Of a stretch of DNA of 15,854 nt, positions 1 through 6,309 are shown piece after piece (the stretch's first letter is position 1; every line of letters begins with the position of its first letter). The notes beneath the pieces are model-generated. The model made no database searches. It was not told where the DNA came from and saw only the letters and a list, made by a program, of their open reading frames with translations. The DNA is taken from NCBI GenBank assembly GCA_035501255.1, contig DATJWM010000031.1, positions 1-15,854 of the forward strand, read 5' to 3'. The translations under genes and the position numbers were made by a program. The DNA comes from JAFAZI01 sp035501255 (GTDB lineage Bacteria > Actinomycetota > Actinomycetes > JAFAQI01).

Positions 1-247
1 ACAGGGTCGCCTCGACCGCGGCGGTCCGATGCTCGCTGTCATCCGCGCTTCCGCAGGATGCGATCGCTCGCCCGGATCCATGCGGATCCAGGGTCGCTAC
101 CGCCTCGTCAAGCTCGTCGGGCTTGCGTGCCGTGATGCAGACCGACGCTCCGCGACCGACGAGCTCTTCTGCAATGCCGAAGCCGATTCCCCGGGTCGCA
201 CCGGTGATGATCGCGACCCGGCCGGCGAAGTCCTGGTTCCCGCCCAT
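1..247 (-). CDS. SDR-family NAD(P)-dependent oxidoreductase, 5' part (runs off left edge)
   Basis: The minus strand from the ATG at 247 encodes the N-terminal 82 residues of a short-chain dehydrogenase/reductase. After MGGNQDFAGRVAIIT comes the cofactor-binding glycine motif TGATRGIG at about residues 15-22, matching the family TGxxxGIG pattern, then a helix and a second strand (ASVCITARKPDELDEAV) typical of the Rossmann fold. The Arg in ITAR, where NADPH-preferring SDRs often carry a basic residue, hints at NADP(H), but this is inference. The catalytic Ser-Tyr-Lys region lies outside the window, so the substrate cannot be named. It is divergent from the ssb-like gene, with 171 bases between them. 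No Shine-Dalgarno sequence is seen, but a CANNNT hexamer ends six bases before the ATG, suggesting a leaderless mRNA. Confidence 0.88.
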   Translation of the reverse strand, partial: MGGNQDFAGRVAIITGATRGIGFGIAEELVGRGASVCITARKPDELDEAVATLDPHGSGRAIASCGSADDSEHRTAAVEATL

Positions 248-253
248 GCAGGC

Positions 254-259
254 ACGGTG
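254..259 (-). promoter_or_regulatory. possible -10 element for the SDR gene (leaderless)
   Basis: On the minus strand CACCGT is followed by six bases (GCCTGC) and the ATG at 247. This fits a CANNNT variant of the actinobacterial TANNNT -10 hexamer, placed so that transcription would begin at or next to the start codon. There is no recognisable -35. Support comes mainly from the same spacing at other starts in the window. Confidence 0.35.
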
Positions 260-406
260 TCACATCGCTGTCCACGGTGGTGGTGCCAGGTCGCCGCCGT
301 CCACAACCCGATGGTCGCTCGTGCGGGTCCGCGCCGGGAGCGCGATCGTAACCACGCCGACGACTTGCCGCTCCCGGGATTCGAGGAGTCACCGGGCATC
401 GACCTC

Positions 407-412
407 AAGGGG
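407..412 (+). promoter_or_regulatory. Shine-Dalgarno site for the ssb-like gene
   Basis: AAGGGG lies six bases before the ATG at 419. It is one of only two clear ribosome binding sites in the window. It fixes the start at 419 rather than at any of the many in-frame upstream codons of the long open frame that begins near base 29. Confidence 0.7.
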
Positions 413-418
413 CATCAC

Positions 419-871
419 ATGGACACTTTCGTCACCGTGCAGGGCAACCTGGTCACTGACCCGGTGCACCGATCGACGGCAAGTGGTGCGTCCGTCGTCG
501 GGATCCGCATCGCCTCGAGCGGACGGCGTTTCGACAAGCCGAGCGGCGAGTTCAAAGACGGCGATCCGATGTATATCGGCGTCTCGTGCTGGCGCGGGCT
601 CGGCGCGAACGTGCTCCGGTCCCTGCGCAAGGGCGACAGCGTGATCGTCCTGGGTCGTCTCACCTACCGGTCCTACGACGACCGGCAGGGCAACCGACGC
701 AGCGTGCATGAGATCGACGCGATCGCCGTCGGCCCGGATCTTGCCCGCTGCCCCGTCGACGTGTGCCGTCCGGATCGTGGCGAACGGCCGGAGCGCTCCG
801 GGTCGTCGGAGATCGCCTCCTGCGACCCGGTCGCCGGCGAGCATCCCGCCGCGGTCGCTCCGGCAGCGTGA
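419..871 (+). CDS. single-stranded DNA-binding protein paralogue lacking the acidic C-terminal tip
   Basis: A 150-residue protein. Residues 1 to about 110 match the bacterial SSB OB-fold: the opening MDTFVTVQGNLVTDPVHR, a central YIGVSCWRGLGANVL segment and the strand KGDSVIVLGRLTYRSY all fall where SSB has them. The rest is a short low-complexity tail ending PAAVAPAA. Canonical SSB ends in an acidic DDDxPF-type tip that recruits replication and repair partners; that tip is absent. This resembles the second SSB of actinomycetes (Rv2478c of M. tuberculosis, or SsbB of Streptomyces, which acts in chromosome segregation during sporulation) rather than the replicative SSB. As in mycobacteria it sits next to ettA, transcribed in the same direction with a 56-base gap. 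The start is fixed by AAGGGG six bases upstream. The family is sure; the specific role is inferred. Confidence 0.9.
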   Translation: MDTFVTVQGNLVTDPVHRSTASGASVVGIRIASSGRRFDKPSGEFKDGDPMYIGVSCWRGLGANVLRSLRKGDSVIVLGRLTYRSYDDRQGNRRSVHEIDAIAVGPDLARCPVDVCRPDRGERPERSGSSEIASCDPVAGEHPAAVAPAA

Positions 872-915
872 GCCATCCGCGGCACGACCTGCCGAGGCGC
901 GGACCGGGCTCGCCG

Positions 916-921
916 TAGCCT
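916..921 (+). promoter_or_regulatory. -10 element of ettA (leaderless)
   Basis: TAGCCT matches TANNNT and is followed by six bases (GTCGTC) and the GTG at 928. No Shine-Dalgarno sequence precedes that GTG. A transcript starting at or beside the GTG would be leaderless. No clear -35 is seen. Confidence 0.55.
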
Positions 922-927
922 GTCGTC

Positions 928-2604
928 GTGGCTCAATACATCTACTCGATGCACAACGTCCGCAAGGCGCACGGCGACAAGGTCATCCTCGACAACGTCA
1001 CGCTGTCCTTCCTGCCCGGAGCGAAGATCGGGGTCGTCGGCCCCAACGGCGCCGGGAAGTCGAGCGTGCTGAAGATCATGGCCGGTCTGGACACGCCGTC
1101 CAACGGCGACGCCACGCTGGCGCCCGACGCGACCGTCGGGATCCTTCTCCAAGAGCCACCGCTGGATGAGTCCAAGGACGTTCGGGGCAACGTCGACGAG
1201 GCCGTCGCGCACATCAAGGGGTTGCTCGACCGGTTCAACCAAGTCTCCGAGGAGATGGCCGCCAACTACACCGATGAGCTGCTCGCCGAGATGGGGACTC
1301 TCCAGGAGCAGATCGACCACGCCGGTGGCTGGGACCTCGACAGCAGGATCGAGATGGCGATGGACGCGCTGCGGCTGCCGCCCGGCGATGCCGACGTCAG
1401 CGTTCTCTCCGGTGGCGAGCGGCGACGTGTCGCGCTGTGCAAGCTGCTGCTCGAACAGCCCGACTTGCTGCTCCTGGACGAGCCCACCAACCATCTGGAC
1501 GCGGAGAGCGTGGCCTGGCTCGAGCAGCACCTGGCGAGCTACCCGGGCACCGTGCTCGCCGTCACCCACGATCGGTACTTCCTCGACAACGTGGCCGAGT
1601 GGATTCTCGAGCTCGATCGCGGCCGCGCCTACCCCTATGAGGGCAACTACACGACGTACCTCGAGTCCAAGGCGAGCCGGATCAAGGTCGAGGGTGCGAA
1701 GGACGCGAAACGCAAGAAGGAGATCGAGCGGGAGCTCGAGTGGGTGCGGTCGAGCCCGCGCGCGCGTCAGGCGAAAAGCAAGGCGCGACTCGCGCGGTTT
1801 GACGAACTCGTCGCCGAGGCAGATCGCGTGCGCCCGGTCGACATCGACGCGATCCAGATCCCGCCCGGCCCGCGACTCGGCTCGCTGGTCGTCGACGCCG
1901 AGGACCTCGGCAAGGCCTTCGGCGACCGGGTCCTCATCGAGGGCCTGTCGTTCTCGCTTCCGCCCGGCGGCATCGTCGGCATCATGGGTCCGAATGGCGT
2001 CGGCAAGACCACGCTGTTCAAGATGCTGATCGGCGAGGAGAAGCCCGACAGCGGCAGCCTCAAGATCGGCGACACGGTCCATATGTCCTACGTCGATCAG
2101 GCTCGGGCCGGGCTGGATCCCGCGAAGACGTTGTGGGAGGCGGTGTCCGGAGGCACCGACTACATCACCGTCGGCAAGACCGACATCAACAGTCGCGCCT
2201 ACGTCGCTTCGTTCGGCTTCAAAGGCCCCGACCAGCAGAAGCCGACCGGAGTGTTGTCGGGTGGTGAGCGCAACCGGCTGAATCTGGCCCTGACGTTGAA
2301 GGCGGGCGGCAACGTCCTGCTCCTCGACGAGCCGACCAACGACCTCGACGTCGAGACGCTGCGATCACTCGAAGACGCCCTCGAAGTCTTCCCGGGGTGT
2401 GCCGTCGTGATCAGCCACGACCGCTGGTTCCTCGACAAGACCGCCACCCACATCCTGGCCTGGGAAGGCACCGAGGAGGAGCCGGGCCGATGGTTCTGGT
2501 TCGAGGGCGGCTTCAGCGACTACGAGCGCAACAAGCTCGAGCGCCTCGGCGAGGAGGCGGCGCGACCGCACCGGACCACGTACCGCCGACTCGGCCGCGA
2601 CTGA
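928..2604 (+). CDS. ettA: energy-dependent translational throttle protein EttA (ABC-F ATPase)
   Basis: A 558-residue ABC-F protein, close to the roughly 555 residues of E. coli EttA, with the hallmark N-terminus MAQYIYSMHNVRKAH. It has two ABC domains and no membrane segments. Domain 1 has Walker A GPNGAGKS (about 38-45), signature LSGGE (160-164) and Walker B/catalytic D184-E185 in DEPTNHLD. Domain 2 has GPNGVGKTT (354-362), LSGGE (443-447) and D467-E468 in DEPTNDLD. Between them, about 240-325, lies the charged helical linker (P-site tRNA interaction motif) rich in Lys, Arg and Glu. EttA binds the ribosomal E site and gates early elongation in response to ATP/ADP. The C-terminal GGFSDYERNKLERLG is also EttA-like. 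The GTG start aligns exactly with the family N-terminus. A TANNNT hexamer upstream suggests leaderless expression, and a strong hairpin follows the stop. Confidence 0.96.
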   Translation: MAQYIYSMHNVRKAHGDKVILDNVTLSFLPGAKIGVVGPNGAGKSSVLKIMAGLDTPSNGDATLAPDATVGILLQEPPLDESKDVRGNVDEAVAHIKGLLDRFNQVSEEMAANYTDELLAEMGTLQEQIDHAGGWDLDSRIEMAMDALRLPPGDADVSVLSGGERRRVALCKLLLEQPDLLLLDEPTNHLDAESVAWLEQHLASYPGTVLAVTHDRYFLDNVAEWILELDRGRAYPYEGNYTTYLESKASRIKVEGAKDAKRKKEIERELEWVRSSPRARQAKSKARLARFDELVAEADRVRPVDIDAIQIPPGPRLGSLVVDAEDLGKAFGDRVLIEGLSFSLPPGGIVGIMGPNGVGKTTLFKMLIGEEKPDSGSLKIGDTVHMSYVDQARAGLDPAKTLWEAVSGGTDYITVGKTDINSRAYVASFGFKGPDQQKPTGVLSGGERNRLNLALTLKAGGNVLLLDEPTNDLDVETLRSLEDALEVFPGCAVVISHDRWFLDKTATHILAWEGTEEEPGRWFWFEGGFSDYERNKLERLGEEAARPHRTTYRRLGRD

Positions 2605-2787
2605 GCCTGGCGGGACCGGCTGGGCGCGGGCGCGGTAGGCGACCGCGCCGCCGCGGTGGAACGGCCGGCCACCTATCTCGGCGCGCTCGCGGACGCCGGT
2701 CTCGTCCCCGACGTAGGGCAGACGGGGTGTCTGCACTTGGTGCCGGGCGAGAGCGCGGTGCTGGAGTGGGTCAAGGGCACCGGCTCA
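2605..2787 (+). pseudogene. coding-like unassigned segment, possible gene remnant after ettA
   Basis: The 180-base stretch between ettA and the convergent globin holds no ordinary gene. The plus-strand frame that continues ettA's own frame past its TGA has no stop and shows the three-phase composition of real coding DNA: over the 43 codons from 2656 to 2784, G/C is 34/43, 22/43 and 38/43 at positions 1, 2 and 3. The predicted text includes YLGALADAGLVPD and GCLHLVPGESAVLEW. To my eye this recalls an internal part of DAO-type FAD-dependent oxidoreductases (a GSLHL-like strand followed by AVLE), but that is memory-based and weak. The frame runs on without a stop opposite the globin gene, so it has no sensible 3' end. 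Options are a decayed gene fragment or chance in GC-rich DNA. Confidence 0.28.
2629..2649 (+). terminator. GC-rich hairpin downstream of ettA, possible terminator
   Basis: GGCGCGGT, the loop AGGCG and ACCGCGCC form a perfect 8-bp stem with a 5-base loop, starting 25 bases after the ettA stop. There is no T-run, as is common for actinobacterial terminators. A competing 6-bp hairpin overlaps it at 2642-2657. It lies between convergent ettA and the globin gene and could act on both strands. Confidence 0.45.
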
Positions 2788-3222
2788 CCGCACGTTGACG
2801 AGTGCGTCCGCCGCGGTGGTGAGGTAGGACCAGAGAACCTGGTCGTTGGCAGGGGCAAGGCCGACGTCGTCCAGGGCCGCCCGCATGTGGCGCAGCCAGG
2901 TGTCCCGGGCGGTCACGTCGATCCGGAACGGTGCGTGGCGCATCCGCAGCCGCGGATGACCGCGAAGTTCGGAGTACGTCGTCGGCCCTCCCCAATACTG
3001 TTCGAGGAACATCAGCAGGCGCTGGGCGGCCGCGGCCCAGTCGTGGTCGGGGTAGATCGTGACGAGCAGCTCGTCGTTCGCCACGCGGGCGTAGAAGCCG
3101 CTGACGATCGCTTCGAAGGTTTCATGCCCGCCGACTGCGGCGTAGAAGGTTTGCGCGTCGTCATCGATCCCGTCGATCGAGATCCGCTGTGGCCCGGGAG
3201 GTTGCACCGTTCCATCCTGCAT
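2785..3222 (-). CDS. glbO: group II truncated haemoglobin (trHbO)
   Basis: A 145-residue protein very similar to M. tuberculosis TrHbO over residues 24-145, with the segments FLEQYWGGPTTYSE and RGHPRLRMRHAPFRI. Aligned to that protein, the haem-pocket residues are all present at the right spacing: B10 Tyr44, CD1 Tyr57, proximal F8 His96 and G8 Trp109. The CD1 Tyr and G8 Trp are the markers of the group II (O) class. These cytosolic globins bind O2 tightly and are linked to NO/peroxide detoxification or to oxygen delivery to the membrane. The ATG at 3222 gives about 23 residues (with PPGPQR) before the globin fold, longer than in Mtb, so a later start cannot be excluded. It is head to head with the HNH gene across 86 bases. 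No -10 or Shine-Dalgarno site is evident. Confidence 0.95.
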   Translation of the reverse strand: MQDGTVQPPGPQRISIDGIDDDAQTFYAAVGGHETFEAIVSGFYARVANDELLVTIYPDHDWAAAAQRLLMFLEQYWGGPTTYSELRGHPRLRMRHAPFRIDVTARDTWLRHMRAALDDVGLAPANDQVLWSYLTTAADALVNVR

Positions 3223-3297
3223 CAGCGAAGGCGGGGCGCCGGTCCGACGTGGCCAACTGTCTCGACGTCTGGGCCATGATCGGGGAGGATGAGGTTC

Positions 3298-3304
3298 AGG
3301 GAGG
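3298..3304 (+). promoter_or_regulatory. Shine-Dalgarno site for the HNH gene
   Basis: AGGGAGG lies four bases before the GTG at 3309. Spacing is short but within range. It favours 3309 over the in-frame ATG at 3276, which has no such site. Confidence 0.55.
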
Positions 3305-3308
3305 TTGG

Positions 3309-3848
3309 GTGGCCGACGCGCTTGTGCTGAACGCGACGTACGAGCCACTCTGCGTCGTGTCCTCCCGTCGCGCCGTGGTGCTCGTGCTCACCGGCAAGGC
3401 GCAGGCGGTTGAGTCCGGTGACCGCGAGCTCCACAGCGCGCGCCTCACCATGCGGGTGCCGACCGTCGTCCGGCTCAGTCGCTACGTGCGCGTCCCCTAC
3501 CGAAGCACGGTTCCCCTGACCCGTCGCGCGGTGTTCGCGCGAGACGGCGGGCGCTGCGTCTACTGCAAGGCGCCGGCGACCAGCATTGACCACGTTCTGC
3601 CGCGCAGTCGCGGTGGGATGCACGTCTGGGAGAACGTCGTGTCGTGCTGTCGGCGCTGCAACCATGCCAAAGCCGACCAGGTGATCACCGATCTCGGGTG
3701 GCGGATGCCGCGCCAGCCGACCGCGCCGACCGGGGTCGCGTGGCGGGTGTTGGGCTCGGGGCGGATGGATCCGCAGTGGCGTCCCTACCTGCGTGACGAC
3801 TCGCTCGACGAGGCGCTCTTCGACGACTCGATACAGGCATCGGCCTGA
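3309..3848 (+). CDS. HNH endonuclease family protein
   Basis: A 179-residue protein with a C-terminal zinc-supported HNH fold. Two cysteine pairs (C83-x2-C86 in RCVYC and C114-x2-C117 in CCRRC) bracket the core motif ATSIDHVLPRSRGG, with His95 as the likely general base, then N109 and H119 (CNHAKAD). The N-terminal 70 residues (ALVLNATYEPLCVV...VRVPYRSTVPLTRRAVF) are a conserved leader specific to this actinobacterial HNH family, whose members I recall as chromosomal neighbours of glbO and pepN. The target and role are unknown. It is not accompanied by a methylase, toxin partner or transposase, so a housekeeping nucleic-acid role is more likely than restriction. The start at 3309 places VLNATYEPL near the N-terminus, as in homologues, and has an AGGGAGG site. 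Confidence 0.9.
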   Translation: MADALVLNATYEPLCVVSSRRAVVLVLTGKAQAVESGDRELHSARLTMRVPTVVRLSRYVRVPYRSTVPLTRRAVFARDGGRCVYCKAPATSIDHVLPRSRGGMHVWENVVSCCRRCNHAKADQVITDLGWRMPRQPTAPTGVAWRVLGSGRMDPQWRPYLRDDSLDEALFDDSIQASA

Positions 3849-3867
3849 ACGAAGCCGCACCGCGTCG

Positions 3868-3873
3868 TAGTGT
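3868..3873 (+). promoter_or_regulatory. -10 element of the DUF4232 lipoprotein gene (leaderless)
   Basis: TAGTGT matches TANNNT and ends seven bases (GCTCGTC) before the GTG at 3881. It supports that start over the in-frame GTG at 3872, which would overlap the hexamer. Confidence 0.55.
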
Positions 3874-3880
3874 GCTCGTC

Positions 3881-4513
3881 GTGAACGTTCGCCACATCAC
3901 CGTGACACTTGGGGGGGTGGTCCTCTCGGCGTCCCTCGTCGCGTGCGGCGGCGGGTCGTCCGGCGGGAGCACTCAGGCCGGCAGCGCCACGACCCCCGCG
4001 TCGCATCATCATCACCACCACCACAGCTCGACCCCGACACCGACGCCGCCGGCGACTCCGACCGCGTCGGTCACCGCCCCACCGCCTCCAGTCGCCCCGT
4101 GCGTAACGGCACAGTTGAGCATCGAGCTCGGGCAGGCCAGCGGTGCCGCGGGGACGAGCTACCAGCCGATCGTGTTCGTCAACAACGGCACGGTCCGGTG
4201 CTGGATGTACGGGTACCCGGGCGTGTCGTTCATCACCTCCAGCGGGAAGCTGATCGGAAAGCCCGCGTCCGAGGATCCCGGCAAGGGGGTTGCCATCGGC
4301 ATCCCGGCGGGAGGCGAGGCCCACGCGGTGCTGCGCCTGCCGAACCCGGGCAACTTCTCCCCGTCCGCGTGCGCTGTGACGACCGCCGATCGACTGCGCG
4401 TTTACCCGCCCAACCAGAAGACCCCGCTGTACGTCAACGACGCGGCCCAGGTCTGTTCGACCTCGGCCGGACGCACGGGCGTCAGCCCGGTGAAGGCGGG
4501 CAACGGCGCGTGA
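3881..4513 (+). CDS. DUF4232 lipoprotein with a seven-histidine run
   Basis: A 210-residue predicted lipoprotein. Residues 1-22 form a signal peptide ending in the lipobox LVAC, with Cys22 as the lipidation site, so the mature protein is anchored to the outer face of the membrane. A low-complexity linker follows: Gly/Ser, then seven consecutive histidines (residues 42-48, mixed CAT and CAC codons), then TPTPTPP repeats up to about residue 70. The C-terminal 135 residues match the actinobacterial DUF4232 domain (CVTAQLSIELG..., NNGTVRCWMYGYPGVSF, four cysteines in total), whose function is not established. It is probably co-transcribed with the amidase, which starts six bases downstream. The His run may bind Zn, Cu or Ni; this is inference. 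A start at 3872 would add three residues only. Confidence 0.85.
   Translation: MNVRHITVTLGGVVLSASLVACGGGSSGGSTQAGSATTPASHHHHHHHSSTPTPTPPATPTASVTAPPPPVAPCVTAQLSIELGQASGAAGTSYQPIVFVNNGTVRCWMYGYPGVSFITSSGKLIGKPASEDPGKGVAIGIPAGGEAHAVLRLPNPGNFSPSACAVTTADRLRVYPPNQKTPLYVNDAAQVCSTSAGRTGVSPVKAGNGA
4004..4024 (+). repeat. polyhistidine codon run (7 codons) in the lipoprotein gene
   Basis: Three CAT codons are followed by four CAC codons, encoding seven consecutive histidines between the lipobox and a Thr-Pro linker. The synonymous mixture argues against recent single-codon slippage alone across the whole run. Confidence 0.9.
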
Positions 4514-4519
4514 GTTCCC

Positions 4520-5932
4520 GTGGCCCTGCATGACCTGAGCCTGCTCGAACAAGCTGAGGCGGTTCGAGCCAAGCAGGTGTCCCCGGTCGAGTTGGTCGAG
4601 CACTACCTGGCGCGGATCGAAGGACTCGACGCCCAGGTCGGGGCGTTTGTTTCCGTCGTACCGGAGCAGGCCCGCGAGGCTGCGCGTGCCGCCGAACGTG
4701 CGGTGGTCGAGGGCCCGGACGGGCTCGCGCCGCTGTCCGGCGTGCCGACCGCGATCAAGGACCTGAACCTCACGGCCGGCATCCCGACCAGCTTCGGGAC
4801 CTCGGCGTGGGAGCCGGTCGACCTCGGGATCGATGACGCCGTCGTCGGCAAGCTCCGGGCCGCCGGGATGATCGTCCTCGGCAAGACGAACACGCCGGAG
4901 TTCGGGCTGCCGTGTTACACCGAGCCCGACGTCGCGCCCCCCGCGCGCACCCCGTGGGATCTCAGCCGGTCCGCCGGAGGTTCGAGCGGCGGCGCTGCCG
5001 CCGCGGTGGCAGCCGGCCTCGTTCCGGCTGCCCAGGGCAGTGACGGCGGAGGGTCCATCCGGATTCCGTCGAGCGTGTGCGGGCTGTTCGGGATCAAGCC
5101 GACCCGCGGGCGGATCTCGAACGCGCCGTTGAGCTCGGAGATCAGCGGCCTCGCGACGAACGGGCCGCTAGCGCGAACGGTTCGTGATGCCGCAGCGATG
5201 CTGGACGCGATGAGCGGTCCTACGTCGAGCGACTGGAGCTGGGCGCCGCCCCCCGCGACGTCGTTCCTCGCGTCGTGCGACGACGAGCCTCGCGGTTTGC
5301 GGATCGGCAGGTACACGACGCCGGTCGTCGGGGACGCCGACCCGCACCCGGATTGCCTCGCCGCGGTCGAGGGCGCGACCGCGCTGCTGACCTCGCTCGG
5401 GCACGCCGTGGTCGAGCACGTCCCGACCTTCGGGCCGGACCTCGTCGAGGCGTTTCAGATCGTGTGGGCGATGGAGGCTCTCGCCCTTCCGATCGAGGCG
5501 CAGGACGAGGCCAAGACCCGCCCGCTCACCCGCTGGATCCGAAGCATCGGTCGAGGCGTCAGCGCAGAGCGGGCCTGGGGCGCGCTGGTCACGCTGCGCG
5601 CGGCCGCCCGCACCGAGCTCCTCGCCACCTCGGGGTACGACGCGATCCTGACGCCGACGCTCGCCTCGCCGCCGGCGCTGGTCGGAGAGCTGCGCAACGA
5701 TGACGATCCGGTGGCAGACTTCGACGCTCAGAAGCGGTTCACGCCCTACACCGCGCCGTACAACATGTCCGGTCAGCCGGCCGTGACGGTGCCGCTGCAC
5801 TGGAACGACGACGGGCTTCCGATCGGTGTGCAGCTGGTCGGCCGGCCGGGCGAGGAGACCACGCTGCTTCGCCTGTGCGCGCAGATGGAGGCCGCCGCAC
5901 CCTGGGCGCAGCGCAAACCGGCCTGCTGGTGA
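4520..5932 (+). CDS. amidase (amidase signature family)
   Basis: A 470-residue enzyme of the amidase signature family, which hydrolyses carboxamides through a Ser-cisSer-Lys triad. The triad is complete: Lys80 in GVPTAIKD, cis-Ser155 in the SAGGSSGGAAAA signature and nucleophile Ser179 in DGGGSIRIPS. The spacings (75 and 24) equal those of fatty acid amide hydrolase. The C-terminal YTAPYNMSGQPAVTVPLHW is also typical. It is not the GatA subunit on context: no gatC or gatB adjoins it. No signal peptide is present, so it is cytosolic. The substrate (aliphatic, aryl or peptide amide) cannot be read from sequence. The GTG at 4520 lies six bases after the lipoprotein stop without a clear ribosome binding site, suggesting translational coupling. 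Confidence 0.92.
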   Translation: MALHDLSLLEQAEAVRAKQVSPVELVEHYLARIEGLDAQVGAFVSVVPEQAREAARAAERAVVEGPDGLAPLSGVPTAIKDLNLTAGIPTSFGTSAWEPVDLGIDDAVVGKLRAAGMIVLGKTNTPEFGLPCYTEPDVAPPARTPWDLSRSAGGSSGGAAAAVAAGLVPAAQGSDGGGSIRIPSSVCGLFGIKPTRGRISNAPLSSEISGLATNGPLARTVRDAAAMLDAMSGPTSSDWSWAPPPATSFLASCDDEPRGLRIGRYTTPVVGDADPHPDCLAAVEGATALLTSLGHAVVEHVPTFGPDLVEAFQIVWAMEALALPIEAQDEAKTRPLTRWIRSIGRGVSAERAWGALVTLRAAARTELLATSGYDAILTPTLASPPALVGELRNDDDPVADFDAQKRFTPYTAPYNMSGQPAVTVPLHWNDDGLPIGVQLVGRPGEETTLLRLCAQMEAAAPWAQRKPACW

Positions 5933-5951
5933 TCGGGCCACCGGCCTTCGA

Positions 5952-5957
5952 TAGGTT
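5952..5957 (+). promoter_or_regulatory. -10 element of the small membrane protein gene (leaderless)
   Basis: TAGGTT matches TANNNT and ends seven bases (CGCTGCC) before the GTG at 5965, within the 32-base gap after the amidase stop. No Shine-Dalgarno sequence is present. Confidence 0.5.
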
Positions 5958-5964
5958 CGCTGCC

Positions 5965-6309
5965 GTGAGAACACGCATCGCCACCCGTCTCGGGGTGCTC
6001 GCAGTCGGCTCGATCGCGCCGGTCCTTGCTGTCGCCGGTCCGGCGCTGGCCTCGCTCAAGCCCGATGACGGCTCGGTCCCGGGCCCGTCGCTGGGTGCAG
6101 GACTCACGATCCTGATCTTCGTCGTTATTCCCGTCGGCGTCTTCCTGCTCATCGCCGGGCTCGCCTCGCTCCCGTCAGCGCTGGGCAAGCCGAGGTACCG
6201 GCCGGGCCGGGAATGGGACCACGATCCGACCTGGGTGCAGGGTCCGGCGCTGGACGCCGGCGTGGCGAGCGAGGGATCGGCACGGGGTGGCGCAAGTGCC
6301 GAGTGGTGA
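5965..6309 (+). CDS. small exported/membrane protein of unknown function
   Basis: A 114-residue protein with a likely signal peptide (MRTRIATRLG, a hydrophobic core, then PALA-S with possible cleavage after Ala29). An extracytoplasmic loop of about 15 residues follows, then one transmembrane helix (about 46-70, LTILIFVVIPVGVFLLIAGL), and a cytoplasmic tail with PRYRPGREWDHDPTWVQGP and a Gly/Ala/Ser-rich end. I recognise the PRYRPG-W tail as recurrent in uncharacterised actinobacterial membrane proteins but cannot name a function. The GTG at 5965 is chosen because it starts the signal peptide and has a TANNNT element upstream; an open frame extends 90 bases further up but inside the amidase gene. 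Its last 23 bases overlap the DUF5130 gene, so the two are probably made together. Confidence 0.72.
   Translation: MRTRIATRLGVLAVGSIAPVLAVAGPALASLKPDDGSVPGPSLGAGLTILIFVVIPVGVFLLIAGLASLPSALGKPRYRPGREWDHDPTWVQGPALDAGVASEGSARGGASAEW

Noticed and set aside
29..418. N-terminal extension of the ssb-like frame back to base 29
   Set aside because: It would overlap the divergent SDR gene, and the SSB fold begins exactly at 419, which has a Shine-Dalgarno site.
673..2082. Long minus-strand open frame of 469 codons opposite ettA
   Set aside because: It lies opposite the highly conserved EttA gene; its codon positions mirror ettA, the text is Arg/Gly/Asp-rich low complexity, and it matches no family I recognise.
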